A DNA stretch of 64,000 nt from NCBI GenBank assembly GCA_022841375.1, contig JALHRQ010000010.1, positions 62,001 to 126,000 on the forward strand, given 5' to 3'. The notes below the pieces were generated by a model. The model was not told where the DNA came from, made no database searches, and saw nothing but the letters and a program-made list of their open reading frames with translations. Positions within the stretch are counted from its first letter, which is position 1. Each line of letters starts with the position of its first letter. Source of the stretch: Burkholderiales bacterium (GTDB taxonomy: Bacteria > Pseudomonadota > Gammaproteobacteria > Burkholderiales > SG8-41). The position numbers were made by a program, and so were the translations under genes. Shown piece by piece: positions 52,139 through 60,770 of the stretch.

Positions 52139-53290
52139 TTATTCAGCAGCGATTCCCGGCACCGGGCGCCGCCGCTCAAGGTGGTAACGCACCAGCGCAG
52201 TCAAGCGGTACAGGCCGTGCACGAACTTGCCGTAGGGCATGGTCAGGAACAGCGCCAGCACAAAGCCCAGGTGAATGGCAAGCCAGGTACCCATCGATGC
52301 GTGTTCACGGAAGGCCAGCAGGCCGAGGCCGGTCAGGCTGATCATGAACAGCAGCACCAGGAAGCCCGCGTCCATGCCGGTCTGGTCCTTGGCAACCAGT
52401 TCGGGATCACGCTGCGCTTTCAGATACAGCAGCCCCGCCGGTCCGATCAGCAGGCCGATGCCGCCGACGATGCCGAGCAACACCGGCAGGCTGGTCACCG
52501 GATACGGTGCCGGCTGGTTCAGCACATAGTGATACAGCGTCGCCACACTGGTGGCGGCAAAACAGAGCAGAAAACCGTAGAAGGTGAAGTGGTGGTAAGT
52601 CCGGCGCGCCAGCGACTTCTGTTCCGTCGGATAGGTGCAGCCTTCGTTTTCAACGCCGCCGCCCAGATTCTTGAGAGTCAGCGCATCATGCACGCCTTCG
52701 GCCAGCGGTCCGGCCTTGAAGAAGTCAGCCAGTTCCTCGCCCATATACGGCCAGAAACGGATGAAGCCCATCAGCAATGCAAACGCGACAAACACCGACA
52801 CCGTGCCGAACACCGACACCATCAGGTTGTGCGGCATCAGCGCGTAGAACGAACCGTGCGCGTCGCTGTGTGCTGCAAAAAAACGTTCCGGATTGTTCAG
52901 CGCGCCGGCCAGCCAGAACAGCAGCGCGATGCTGAACGCGGTGATCAGGCTGACCGCCACGGCGTTGTTGTCATAGAGCTTGCCGAGGAAACCGGGCCAC
53001 GCGTAGCGACGGTAAGTCTCGCCGCGCGCTTTCGCCATCAGCCGCGGGAAGTTGACCTGAAATTCATGCGGCGGCGCGAACTGGCAGGCATACAGACAGG
53101 AGCCGCAGTTGTGGCACAGGTTGCCCAGATACAGCACGTCGTTCTCGGTAAATTCGAGACGGCGCGCCAGTGCCGGAAATACCGCGCAGTAGCCTTCACA
53201 GTAACGGCAGGCGTTGCACACGCGAAGCACGCGCTGCGCATCCTCGATCAGTTCGTCAAGGGACATCGGTTTGTCTTCAGCCGCGAACAT
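52139..53290 (-). CDS. tcuB: Tricarballylate utilisation 4Fe-4S membrane protein TcuB
   Basis: From the ATG at 53290 this is 383 residues. N-terminal cluster motifs: RVCNACRYCEGYCAVFP and CHNCGSCLYACQFAPPHEF. At least five hydrophobic helices follow in the C-terminal two-thirds (e.g. SLITAFSIALLFWLAGAL, FYGFLLCFAATSVATLY, LVLLFMISLTGLGLLAF). TcuB takes electrons from FADH2 of TcuA and passes them to the quinone pool. It overlaps tcuA by 14 bp, so translation is coupled. Confidence 0.92.
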   Translation of the reverse strand: MFAAEDKPMSLDELIEDAQRVLRVCNACRYCEGYCAVFPALARRLEFTENDVLYLGNLCHNCGSCLYACQFAPPHEFQVNFPRLMAKARGETYRRYAWPGFLGKLYDNNAVAVSLITAFSIALLFWLAGALNNPERFFAAHSDAHGSFYALMPHNLMVSVFGTVSVFVAFALLMGFIRFWPYMGEELADFFKAGPLAEGVHDALTLKNLGGGVENEGCTYPTEQKSLARRTYHHFTFYGFLLCFAATSVATLYHYVLNQPAPYPVTSLPVLLGIVGGIGLLIGPAGLLYLKAQRDPELVAKDQTGMDAGFLVLLFMISLTGLGLLAFREHASMGTWLAIHLGFVLALFLTMPYGKFVHGLYRLTALVRYHLERRRPVPGIAAE

Positions 53291-54674
53291 GTTTTGCCGC
53301 CTCCTCGCCCGCGATGCGTCCGAACGTGGTGCCGATGGACATGCCGATGCCCGCCAGGTACCCCTTGCCCAATACATTGCCTGCCATGATTTCCCCTGCT
53401 GCAAATACGTTTTTGCAGGGCTTGTCGTCCTGCAGGATCATCCGCGACTTGTCGTCGACGGTGACCCCAAGATAGGTAAAGGTAATGCCCGGCCGCAGCG
53501 GATAACCGAAATAAGGCGCGGTATCAAGCTTCAGCGCCCAGTGCGTCTTCGGCGGCGTCAGGCCTTCGGTGACGCAATCATCCTGGATGGTGTGGTCGAA
53601 GGTGCCGGGGCGCACCGCGGCGTTGAAATCGGCGACGGTTTTTTCCAGTGCGTCCGGATTGATTTCGAGTTTGGTCGCCAGTTCGCGCAGCGAATTGGCA
53701 CGGATCGGCGGATACACCGGCGGCATGAACTTGCCCATCGCCTTGGCGTCGACGATCGAATAACCGATCTGGTCGGGCTGACCCGCTACCAGTCGGCCCC
53801 AGATCGCATAACGCTTGGGCCAGAAATCTTCACCCTCGTCATAAAAGCGCTGCGCGTTTTTGTTAACTACAATGCCCAGTGACACCGCATCCACACGGGT
53901 GATGATGCCGCCGTCGTATTTCGGTGAACGGGCATCAATCGCCACGCAATGGCCCTGCAGCGGATCGCTGATCTGCTTGGCGCCTTTCGCCAGCAGCACT
54001 TTGAGAATATCGCCGCGGTTGTACGGCGTGCCGCGCACCAGGAAGTTTTTTGCCGCCGGACCCCAGGCTTCTTCCAGCCATTCGAGGTTGGCCTGAAAGC
54101 CGCCACAGGCGATGACTACCGCCTTGGCTCGCACCTGGTGCGTAGCGCCCTGGTAGATAAACGTCGCCGACTTGAACTGGTCGCCGTCGATTTCGAGATC
54201 GGTGACCTTGGCTTCGTAGTGGATCGAAATGCCGAGTTGTTCGGCCGAGTGGTAATAGGCGTTCATCAGCGCCTTGCCGCCGCCGAGGAAAAACGCATTG
54301 GTGCGCGACAGGTGCAGCGTGCCGCCCAGCGGCGGCTGAAAACGCACGCCGTGCTTGACCATCCACGGCCGGCACGACGACGTGTGATGCAAAACGATAC
54401 GCGCGAGTTTTTCGCTGGTCAGGCCGCCGGTGACTTTCAGCAGGTCCTGCCAGTATTCCTCTTCGGGGTAAGTGCCGGTGAGGATGTCCTGCGGCTCTTC
54501 GTGCATGCAGCGCAGGTTGCGGGTGTGGCGGCTGTTGCCGCCGCGAAAATCCTTGGGTGCGCCTTCGAGCAGCATGACGCTGCAGCCGGCTTCGCGCGCC
54601 ATTAACGCCGCGCACAGCGCCGCGTTGCCGCCGCCGACCACCAGCAGGTCCCAGGTTTTGGATGTATCCAACAT
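53277..54674 (-). CDS. tcuA: FAD-dependent tricarballylate dehydrogenase TcuA
   Basis: From the ATG at 54674 this is 465 residues, the usual TcuA size. FAD motif: DLLVVGGGNAALCAALMAREAG. FRGGNSRHTRNLRCMHEEP and the C-terminal GKGYLAGIGMSIGTTFGRIAG are family hallmarks. TcuA oxidises tricarballylate to cis-aconitate, feeding the citric-acid cycle. No TcuC permease or TcuR regulator is seen; the divergent Bug gene (55773) probably replaces the uptake function. Confidence 0.92.
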   Translation of the reverse strand: MLDTSKTWDLLVVGGGNAALCAALMAREAGCSVMLLEGAPKDFRGGNSRHTRNLRCMHEEPQDILTGTYPEEEYWQDLLKVTGGLTSEKLARIVLHHTSSCRPWMVKHGVRFQPPLGGTLHLSRTNAFFLGGGKALMNAYYHSAEQLGISIHYEAKVTDLEIDGDQFKSATFIYQGATHQVRAKAVVIACGGFQANLEWLEEAWGPAAKNFLVRGTPYNRGDILKVLLAKGAKQISDPLQGHCVAIDARSPKYDGGIITRVDAVSLGIVVNKNAQRFYDEGEDFWPKRYAIWGRLVAGQPDQIGYSIVDAKAMGKFMPPVYPPIRANSLRELATKLEINPDALEKTVADFNAAVRPGTFDHTIQDDCVTEGLTPPKTHWALKLDTAPYFGYPLRPGITFTYLGVTVDDKSRMILQDDKPCKNVFAAGEIMAGNVLGKGYLAGIGMSIGTTFGRIAGEEAAKHVRG

Positions 54675-54754
54675 GAGAGGGCTTTCGACTGTCAAAAAGT
54701 GCGCGAATTATACCTGCGCAGCTGGCCCGACTCACCCCCGGGGTGCAGCGTTGT

Positions 54755-55630
54755 TCACATATTGAACAACTCGTCCACGGCAAAGCGCCGCGGGATCAGT
54801 CCCTGCTGGAACGCATAGTGGATGATCAAATCCAGACTGGGACGCAGTTCCTCGATGCCCGACTGTATCGAATCCGCACCGGGCATCTCCGGCGCCGCGG
54901 CAGCGCTTTGTTGCAGCAGGCGCACGACTTCATCGCCCACCCACGGGTGCGCACGCGCGAGGTCGCGATGCACCACCACCACGTGATTCAGCGGCCGCGC
55001 CTGCGTCTCGACCCGCCAGCGATGCAATGCCATTGCGGGTTCGGGAATCACCGGCTTGAGCAAACCGTCCCGCTGGTCCGACACCATCACCACGCCGGCA
55101 TCGAGTTCGCCGGCGCGCAGCATGCCGGCGAGCGTCTTGCCGGCTGGCGCGCGCGTGACGTTGGCCGGCTCAATACATTCCGGCACATGCGGGTCTTCAA
55201 ACGTCACCCATTGGATGCGGTCAAGATCGACCCCGTAGTCGTTTTGCAAAATGCCGCGCACCCAGGTCACCGTGGTCACTGAATGCGCGCGGATGCCGAT
55301 GCGCTTGCCGGAAAGATCGGAGGGCCGCAGCACGCCATGGGCACTGTTGTAAGCCAGGCAGGGATGCGACGGAAACGCCATCACCACGGTCGGCAACAGC
55401 AGCACCGGTTTGCCGTAAGACAGCGCCTGCAGATAAGTGACGATCGCCAGTTCGGCGACGTCGTATTCACCGCGAACCACCTTTTTAAAAGCGGTCTGCG
55501 GCAGTTTGACGTCGTCAAATTCAAACGCCAGTCGCTGCGAGACGACAGCGCCCGACTTCAGACCCCGCGTATTGGCGTAGTCGCCCAGCATGGTGTGCAG
55601 GCGCAGCATATTTCCCTGGTGTTGTGCCAT
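54755..55630 (-). CDS. 4,5-dihydroxyphthalate decarboxylase-like/periplasmic-binding-fold protein
   Basis: From the ATG at 55630 this is 291 residues. It resembles 4,5-dihydroxyphthalate decarboxylase (Pht5) and substrate-binding-fold relatives: YDVAELAIVTYLQALSYGKP, LLPTVVMAFPSHPCLAYNS and LSGKRIGIRAHSVTTVTWVR, then GILQNDYGVDLDRIQWVTFE. No signal peptide is present, so it is cytoplasmic. A role in phthalate decarboxylation is possible but unproven. It may be co-transcribed with tcuA (80-bp gap) and is divergent from the Bug gene with 142 bp between starts. Confidence 0.8.
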   Translation of the reverse strand: MAQHQGNMLRLHTMLGDYANTRGLKSGAVVSQRLAFEFDDVKLPQTAFKKVVRGEYDVAELAIVTYLQALSYGKPVLLLPTVVMAFPSHPCLAYNSAHGVLRPSDLSGKRIGIRAHSVTTVTWVRGILQNDYGVDLDRIQWVTFEDPHVPECIEPANVTRAPAGKTLAGMLRAGELDAGVVMVSDQRDGLLKPVIPEPAMALHRWRVETQARPLNHVVVVHRDLARAHPWVGDEVVRLLQQSAAAAPEMPGADSIQSGIEELRPSLDLIIHYAFQQGLIPRRFAVDELFNM

Positions 55631-55772
55631 CGGATTCCGTCTTCGTGCGTTAATGTTCCGGCAATATGCCCTGCGACTGAGCCCGTGCAGCGGTCCCGGA
55701 GCACTCGTATAATCCGGGAAGGTCTGCCGCGGGAGTGAGCAGGCCGGAACAATACCATCTGAGGAGCGCTTG

Positions 55773-56759
55773 ATGATGCAGCCCCCGAAACCCCTGACCC
55801 TGTGCGCAGCAGCCTGCGGCGCCCTGTTCGCATTGACGGCTGGCGCGGTCATCGCGGAAGACTATCCGACCCGTCCGGTGCGCATCATTGTCGGCTTCCC
55901 GCCGGGCGGCGCCACCGATCTGGTTGCACGCATCCTCGCGCCCAAACTCAGCGACACACTGAAACAGCAGGTGGTGATCGACAACCGCGCGGGCGCCAAC
56001 GGCACCATCGGCGCCGAACTGGCCGCCAACGCCACCCCTGACGGTTACAGCCTGCACCTTGGCACACTCGGCGCGCTGGTGATCAGCCCGACCATCACCA
56101 AAGTGCCTTACGACCCGCTGAAGGATTTCACCACAATCACGATGGCGGTGCAGCTGCAGAACATGTTTATCGTGCATCCCACGGTTGCCGCCAAAACCAT
56201 TCCAGATTTGATTGCCCTTGCGAAACAAAAACCCGGCGCGCTGAACTATGCGTCATCAGGTCTGGGCAGCCCGGGCCATCTCGCCGGCGAATTGTTCAAG
56301 GCCATGGCCAAGGTCGACATGGTGCACATCCCGTATAAAGGCGGTGGCCCGGCCTTGAGTGATCTGCTCGGCGGTCAGTTGCCGGTATTTGTTTCGGTAA
56401 TTTCGACCGGCGTGCCGCCGGTGAAGTCCGGACGCGTGGTGGCGCTGGCGGTGACCGGTGCCAAACGCTCGCCCGCCCTGCCCGATGTGCCAACGGTGGG
56501 TGAAACCGCATTGCTGAAAGGTTACGAAGCGAGCAACTGGTATGGCGTCATGGCGCCGGCCGGAACGCCCAAGCCGGTGATCGATCGGCTGCAGAAGGAT
56601 CTGACCACGGTGCTGAATACAAACAGCATCCGCGACCAGCTTGCCGCCCAGGGCATCGAGGCCTCGCCATCCTCGCCCGAGGAATTCACCAGCTACATTC
56701 GCAGCGAATCGATGAAATGGCAAAAAGTGATCCGTGCGGCGAATCTGAAGGCGCAATAA
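55773..56759 (+). CDS. Bug family periplasmic receptor
   Basis: From the ATG at 55773 (GAGGAG 6 nt upstream; an ATG at 55776 and TTG at 55770 are alternatives) this is 328 residues. Signal peptide MMQPPKPLTLCAAACGALFA, then LTAGAVIAED. Binding loops: YPTRPVRIIVGFPPGGATDL and IDNRAGANGTIGAE; HIPYKGGGPALSDLLGG. Divergent from the tcuAB group, it is the likely tricarballylate or phthalate receptor. Confidence 0.92.
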   Translation: MMQPPKPLTLCAAACGALFALTAGAVIAEDYPTRPVRIIVGFPPGGATDLVARILAPKLSDTLKQQVVIDNRAGANGTIGAELAANATPDGYSLHLGTLGALVISPTITKVPYDPLKDFTTITMAVQLQNMFIVHPTVAAKTIPDLIALAKQKPGALNYASSGLGSPGHLAGELFKAMAKVDMVHIPYKGGGPALSDLLGGQLPVFVSVISTGVPPVKSGRVVALAVTGAKRSPALPDVPTVGETALLKGYEASNWYGVMAPAGTPKPVIDRLQKDLTTVLNTNSIRDQLAAQGIEASPSSPEEFTSYIRSESMKWQKVIRAANLKAQ

Positions 56760-56840
56760 GCAATCAATATTCAACCGGACGGACCCGTGCGCTCCGTGAC
56801 GGGGTCAACAAACGTTCTCTGGCAACCGTTCGCAAGCCAA

Positions 56841-56864
56841 TAAAAAACCCCGCCGTAGCGGGGT
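56841..56864 (-). terminator. Intrinsic terminator after the 62-residue ORF
   Basis: On the minus strand ACCCCGC / GCGGGGT with a 4-base loop is followed by TTTTTTA. It lies just beyond the stop of the small ORF at 56899. The plus-strand side lacks a T-run. Confidence 0.8.
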
Positions 56865-56898
56865 CTGCGGACCATCCGGTATTCCGGATTCCAATCGT

Positions 56899-57087
56899 CT
56901 AAAGCAAGGCGGCGCGCTTTCGTTTTACAGGAATTTTTTTGACCTTGGGTTTCCCGCGCCGCAATCCGCTTTCACTGTCGGGCTGTATAGCGTCTTTTTG
57001 CCCGTCAGACAGTACCGGGTCAATCACCATACCAATAGCCCGCTTTACTGAATCGACATGCTCTTGATTGAAAGCTTTTTTTCCCAT
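56899..57087 (-). CDS. Small basic hypothetical protein
   Basis: A 62-residue ORF from the ATG at 57087: MGKKAFNQEHVDSVKRAIG, an acidic middle, and a strongly basic C-terminus (GKPKVKKIPVKRKRAALL). The upstream in-frame ATGs to 57192 overlap the next gene and are unlikely. AGG precedes the ATG weakly. No family is recognised. The basic tail could bind nucleic acid, but this is speculation. Confidence 0.45.
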   Translation of the reverse strand: MGKKAFNQEHVDSVKRAIGMVIDPVLSDGQKDAIQPDSESGLRRGKPKVKKIPVKRKRAALL

Positions 57088-57124
57088 CGCTGGCGCCTGA
57101 TAAAAATTCTGCCGATGTCGTGAC

Positions 57125-57313
57125 TTAATGGGCTTCCGCGGGCTTTGCGGTGGAAGCATGCACGATGCCGCCTTCGTTTTCCCAGACCTCAAGCGCGTGC
57201 TGATGCTCGCGCGCTTTTACCTTGAGATTACGCTGACGACTGACATAAGCGGATAGCGCGACGGCGCAACTGGTCAGCGCCAAAGCGGCCATGTAACGTT
57301 TATCGAAATTCAT
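57125..57313 (-). CDS. Small single-helix membrane protein
   Basis: This 62-residue protein has an ATG 6 nt after GGAG. A hydrophobic helix (MAALALTSCAVALSAYV) follows MNFDKRY, then a basic stretch (SRQRNLKVKAREHQH) and an acidic tail. No family is recognised. It precedes the basic ORF on the same strand by 37 bp and probably shares its transcript. Confidence 0.6.
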   Translation of the reverse strand: MNFDKRYMAALALTSCAVALSAYVSRQRNLKVKAREHQHALEVWENEGGIVHASTAKPAEAH

Positions 57314-57561
57314 GAATACTCCTGCAGATTTAGGGTAACTACGGTTAATTTTGCCTGCCGCACGAGCGCAAACTTCAAGTCATCATGCATGGCTGGCAAA
57401 GGAGACCGAGTATTGATGATTTGAGCCGGGCAATCCGTGTGGTGACGTACATAGCGCAGGGAACCCAACCTGCATGAACGTTGCAAAAATCAGCCATCCT
57501 GCAATGCGCACAACGACCTGTTGAATCGCATGCGATCCATCAGATCCAGAGTCCGTTGATC
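57314..57561. other. Intergenic region without recognisable gene
   Basis: Most of a 300-bp gap between the haloacetate-dehalogenase-like gene and the small membrane protein gene. Apart from the terminator at its right side I find no gene, repeat or clear promoter. Confidence 0.5.
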
Positions 57562-57597
57562 AAAAACAAACGGGCGGAAATTTCCGCCCGTTTGTTT
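57562..57597 (-). terminator. Intrinsic terminator, 13-bp perfect palindrome
   Basis: AAACGGGCGGAAA and TTTCCGCCCGTTT are exact inverse complements with T-rich flank (GTTTTTG) on the minus strand. It lies 16 bp past the stop of the hydrolase at 57614. Confidence 0.85.
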
Positions 57598-57613
57598 AAC
57601 TCTTTCCCGTGAA

Positions 57614-58498
57614 TCAATCGCGGAAAAACGTGCTGATTTCGTCGTAGACCAGGTCCGGCACCTGCTCCGCCGGGTAATGGCCGCAGGGCAGCGGCTGGAT
57701 GCGGACAATGTTCGATGCATACTGCGGCCATGCCTTGCGCGGGTCGAAATGTTTTTCAGTGTGGCTCAGCTCACCCCAGTACACCGCTGTCGGGCACTGG
57801 ATCTTGCGCCCGGCATTAAAGTCTTCGGTGTCCATCGCCATGTCGACGCTGACAGCGGCACGGTAGTCCTCGCAGACGCCGTGGATGTTCTCCGCGGTAC
57901 AGACGCGGGCATATTCCTTCAGCGTTTCTTCGGAAAAACCGCCCTTGCCTATGCCGAGCTTGGTCAGCTTCTGTTTGATGTAGTAGTCGTATTTGCCTTC
58001 GATCAGCTTTTCAGGAATGTCATGGGCCTGCGCCATGAAAAACCAGTGCGATGAATTCAACGCCCACTGCCAGGTGGCGTTGTTGAGCATGTGGTGTGTG
58101 GGCAGGATGTCGAAGCTGGCAAATTTTTTGATCTTGTCCGGGTGATCCAGCGCCATGCGAAAAGCGGTGCGCGCGCCGCGGTCGTGCCCGGCGACGCAGA
58201 ACTTGTCAAAGCCCAGCTGCGCCATCACGTCAATCTGGTCCTGACCCATGCGCCGGAACGAATAATTGCTGTGATCGGGCAGGCCGCGCGGCTTGCCGCT
58301 ATCGCCATAACCGCGCAAATCGGTCACCACTACTGTGAAGTCCTTGGCCAGTCGCGGCGCCACCAGATGCCAGTGCACGTGGGTCAGCGGATTGCCGTGA
58401 ATCAACAGGATCGGCGGCCCGTTGCCGCCGTAACGCAGGTTGATTTTGACCTCAGGGTCGGTAGTCTGGATCTGGGTGTGCTTGAAACCTTCGAACAT
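57614..58498 (-). CDS. Alpha/beta hydrolase, haloacetate (fluoroacetate) dehalogenase-like
   Basis: This 294-residue protein has every residue I recall as essential in fluoroacetate dehalogenase, shifted by about -4 to -7: nucleophile Asp106 with Arg107 and Arg110 (VAGHDRGARTAFR), Asp130 (SFDILPTH), the halide pocket His151-Trp152 (SSHWFFMAQ) and Tyr212 (DYRAAV), and base His274 (PCGHYPAEQVP). It should hydrolyse 2-haloacids by an ester intermediate. Soluble epoxide hydrolase-like activity is less likely because the motif is HDRGAR. AGGAG precedes the ATG. A terminator follows. Confidence 0.85.
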   Translation of the reverse strand: MFEGFKHTQIQTTDPEVKINLRYGGNGPPILLIHGNPLTHVHWHLVAPRLAKDFTVVVTDLRGYGDSGKPRGLPDHSNYSFRRMGQDQIDVMAQLGFDKFCVAGHDRGARTAFRMALDHPDKIKKFASFDILPTHHMLNNATWQWALNSSHWFFMAQAHDIPEKLIEGKYDYYIKQKLTKLGIGKGGFSEETLKEYARVCTAENIHGVCEDYRAAVSVDMAMDTEDFNAGRKIQCPTAVYWGELSHTEKHFDPRKAWPQYASNIVRIQPLPCGHYPAEQVPDLVYDEISTFFRD

Positions 58499-58745
58499 CG
58501 TGACGCTCCTGGAGAATGGTGTTGAGGCCGGCCGATGCTACCGCACCGTTGCCGAGGGTGTGCAGTCAAAGCCGCGATATGGACCGCGGCATTCCCTTGC
58601 AACCCTGCTGTGATGCGGGGGACGCGTGCTAACATCGCCGCGCCCATCGTGGCCGCGAACAATTCAGCTGCTGTGATTATGCCCGCGCCCGCATTAAATA
58701 ATTTACCAATAAAATCATATATTTAATTAAGAGGATCGTCGCATC

Positions 58746-59672
58746 ATGTACAACCCGTTCAAACCCCTCGAACATATCACCACCGAAGTTTTCACCACGC
58801 TGCCCGCCAAGTTCCGCAAAAAAAGCCGCAGCGCATGGTCCGACCCCAATCGGCAGAACGCCGAAGTCGAATGTTTCCTCGAAGGCCCGGCCTTCGACCG
58901 TGAGGGCAATCTGTGGGTTTGCGACATCCCCTTCGGCCGCATTTTCCGCATCACGCCGAAAGGCGACTGGGATCTGGTGCTGCAGTACGACGGCTGGCCC
59001 AACGGCATGAAGTTCCACAAGGACGGCCGCCTGTTCATCTGTGATTATAAGGAAGGCCTGCTGACCCTGGATCCGAAGACCGGCAAGCTCGAGAACGTAC
59101 TGCGCACCGCGTACAGCGAAAGCTTCAAGGGCTTGAACGATCTGCACTTCACCAAGGACGGTGATCTCTATTTCACCGATCAGGGCCAGACCGGCATCGC
59201 CGATCCCACCGGCGCGGTGTTCCGCCTGAAGGCCAACGGCGACCTGCGCAAGCTGGTCAACAACGCACCCAGCCCCAACGGCATCACCATGACCACGGTC
59301 GAGAAACACGTCTATGTCGGTGTCACGCGCTCGAATTCGGTATGGCGTCTGCCGGTGATGGCCGACGGCTCGGTATCGAAGACCGGCGTTGCGATCCAAT
59401 TGTCGGGCGGCGTCGGCGGCCCGGACGGCATTGAGATGGATTCGGAGAACGGCCTGCTGGTGTGCCAGCTCGGCGTTGGCATCTGGCGCTTTGACGCCAA
59501 CATGTTGCCCACGCATCTGGTGCATTCCAGCGATCACAAACATCACCATCTCGCCAACCTCGCCTTCGGCGGCGCCGATCGCAGGACCATCTACATTACC
59601 GAATCGCTGTCAGGCGACATTCTGACGGCAAAAATGCCGGTCGCCGGCAAACAACTTTACGGTCACATGTAA
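58746..59672 (+). CDS. SMP-30/gluconolactonase family protein
   Basis: This 308-residue beta-propeller has GPAFDREGNLWVCDIPFGR (metal-Glu region is FLEGPAFD), LQYDGWPNGMKFHKDGRL, LNDLHFTKDGDLYFTDQG (Asn/Asp metal ligands) and VNNAPSPNGITMTTVEKH. Relatives hydrolyse sugar or other lactones with a divalent metal. It is followed 11 bp later by an IDH-like gene, so a lactone leading to a hydroxy acid would make sense. GAGG lies about 11 nt before the ATG after an AT-rich stretch (58693-58730). Confidence 0.87.
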   Translation: MYNPFKPLEHITTEVFTTLPAKFRKKSRSAWSDPNRQNAEVECFLEGPAFDREGNLWVCDIPFGRIFRITPKGDWDLVLQYDGWPNGMKFHKDGRLFICDYKEGLLTLDPKTGKLENVLRTAYSESFKGLNDLHFTKDGDLYFTDQGQTGIADPTGAVFRLKANGDLRKLVNNAPSPNGITMTTVEKHVYVGVTRSNSVWRLPVMADGSVSKTGVAIQLSGGVGGPDGIEMDSENGLLVCQLGVGIWRFDANMLPTHLVHSSDHKHHHLANLAFGGADRRTIYITESLSGDILTAKMPVAGKQLYGHM

Positions 59673-59683
59673 GAAGCCTGAAA

Positions 59684-60739
59684 ATGAAATTACTCGTATT
59701 ACCTGGCGACGGCATCGGCCCGGAAATTACTCAAGCCACCCTCACCGTGCTCGATCAGGCCAGCAGGAAATTCAAGCTCGGCCTCGAATGGGATCAACGC
59801 GAAATCGGTTTTGGCGCACTGAAAAAATACGGTTCCACCTTCCCCGAAGCGATTCAACAGGCCGCGCGCCAGGCGCCTGGCATCATCCTAGGCCCGGTCG
59901 ATCACCTGCAATATCCGCCCAAGGAACAGGGTGGCATCAACCCTTCGGGATGGTTGCGGGTGCAGCTCGACCTGTTCGCCAACATCCGTCCGGCTAAATC
60001 GCGGATGGGCTTGGGCCTCACCGGCAAGCCGATTGATCTGGTGATCTTCCGCGAATGCACCGAGGGTTTTTACGGCGACCGCAACATGTTCATGGGTCGC
60101 GGCGAATTCATGCCAACCGAAGATGTGGCCATCGCCATCCGCAAGGTCACGGCGAAGCAGTGCCGGCGCATTGCCGAAGTGGCGTTTGAATGGGCGCGCC
60201 GCCGCCGCAAAAAAGTCACCGCCGTGCACAAGGCCAATGTGCTGCATATGTCCGACGGCCTGTTTCTGAAAGAAGTGCGCGCCGTGGCGAAGAAGTATCC
60301 GGATGTAGAACTGGATGAAAAAATCGTCGATGCGATGGCAGCGCTGCTGGTGCGCATCCCGGACCAATTCGACTGCATCGTCACCGGCAATATGTTCGGC
60401 GACATTCTTTCCGATGAAGCATCGGAATTGTCGGGTGGACTCGGCCTCGCCGCCTCAACAATGACCGGCGACACTGCCTGCTGCGCGCAAGCCCAGCACG
60501 GCTCAGCGCCGGACATCGCAGGTCAGGACAAGGCTAATCCGGTGTCGCTGATACTGTCAGCTGCAATGCTTTTGGAATGGCTGGCGGTGAAACACCAGCG
60601 GCCGGAGTTCGATGCCGCGGCCAAAGCCATTGAAGGCGCCATCGACGCCGCGCTGCAATCACCGCAGACACGCACGGTTGATCTCGGCGGCAAGCTGGGC
60701 ACCAAGGCGTTCACCGCGAATATCGTCGCGACCATTTGA
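59684..60739 (+). CDS. Isocitrate/isopropylmalate dehydrogenase family protein
   Basis: This 351-residue protein has LVLPGDGIGPEITQATLTVL, the RECTEGFYGDRNMF region with the catalytic Arg and Tyr, KVTAVHKANVLHMSDGLF (catalytic Lys), the metal Asp in VTGNMFGDILSDEASEL, and the cofactor loop QHGSAPDIAGQDKANP. It is the same length as the paralogue at 28746 but has a different active-site Arg context (RECTEG vs RETTEG). It is probably co-transcribed with the SMP-30 gene and oxidises a hydroxy acid, for example tartrate- or malate-like. Confidence 0.9.
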   Translation: MKLLVLPGDGIGPEITQATLTVLDQASRKFKLGLEWDQREIGFGALKKYGSTFPEAIQQAARQAPGIILGPVDHLQYPPKEQGGINPSGWLRVQLDLFANIRPAKSRMGLGLTGKPIDLVIFRECTEGFYGDRNMFMGRGEFMPTEDVAIAIRKVTAKQCRRIAEVAFEWARRRRKKVTAVHKANVLHMSDGLFLKEVRAVAKKYPDVELDEKIVDAMAALLVRIPDQFDCIVTGNMFGDILSDEASELSGGLGLAASTMTGDTACCAQAQHGSAPDIAGQDKANPVSLILSAAMLLEWLAVKHQRPEFDAAAKAIEGAIDAALQSPQTRTVDLGGKLGTKAFTANIVATI

Positions 60740-60770
60740 ACCGCGCGTTGGTCGACGTAAAGAGTGTCGA

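Noticed and set aside
58535-58726. 63-residue plus-strand ORF before the SMP-30 gene
   Set aside because: No ribosome site or family and low-complexity composition; the antisense frames there are equally open.
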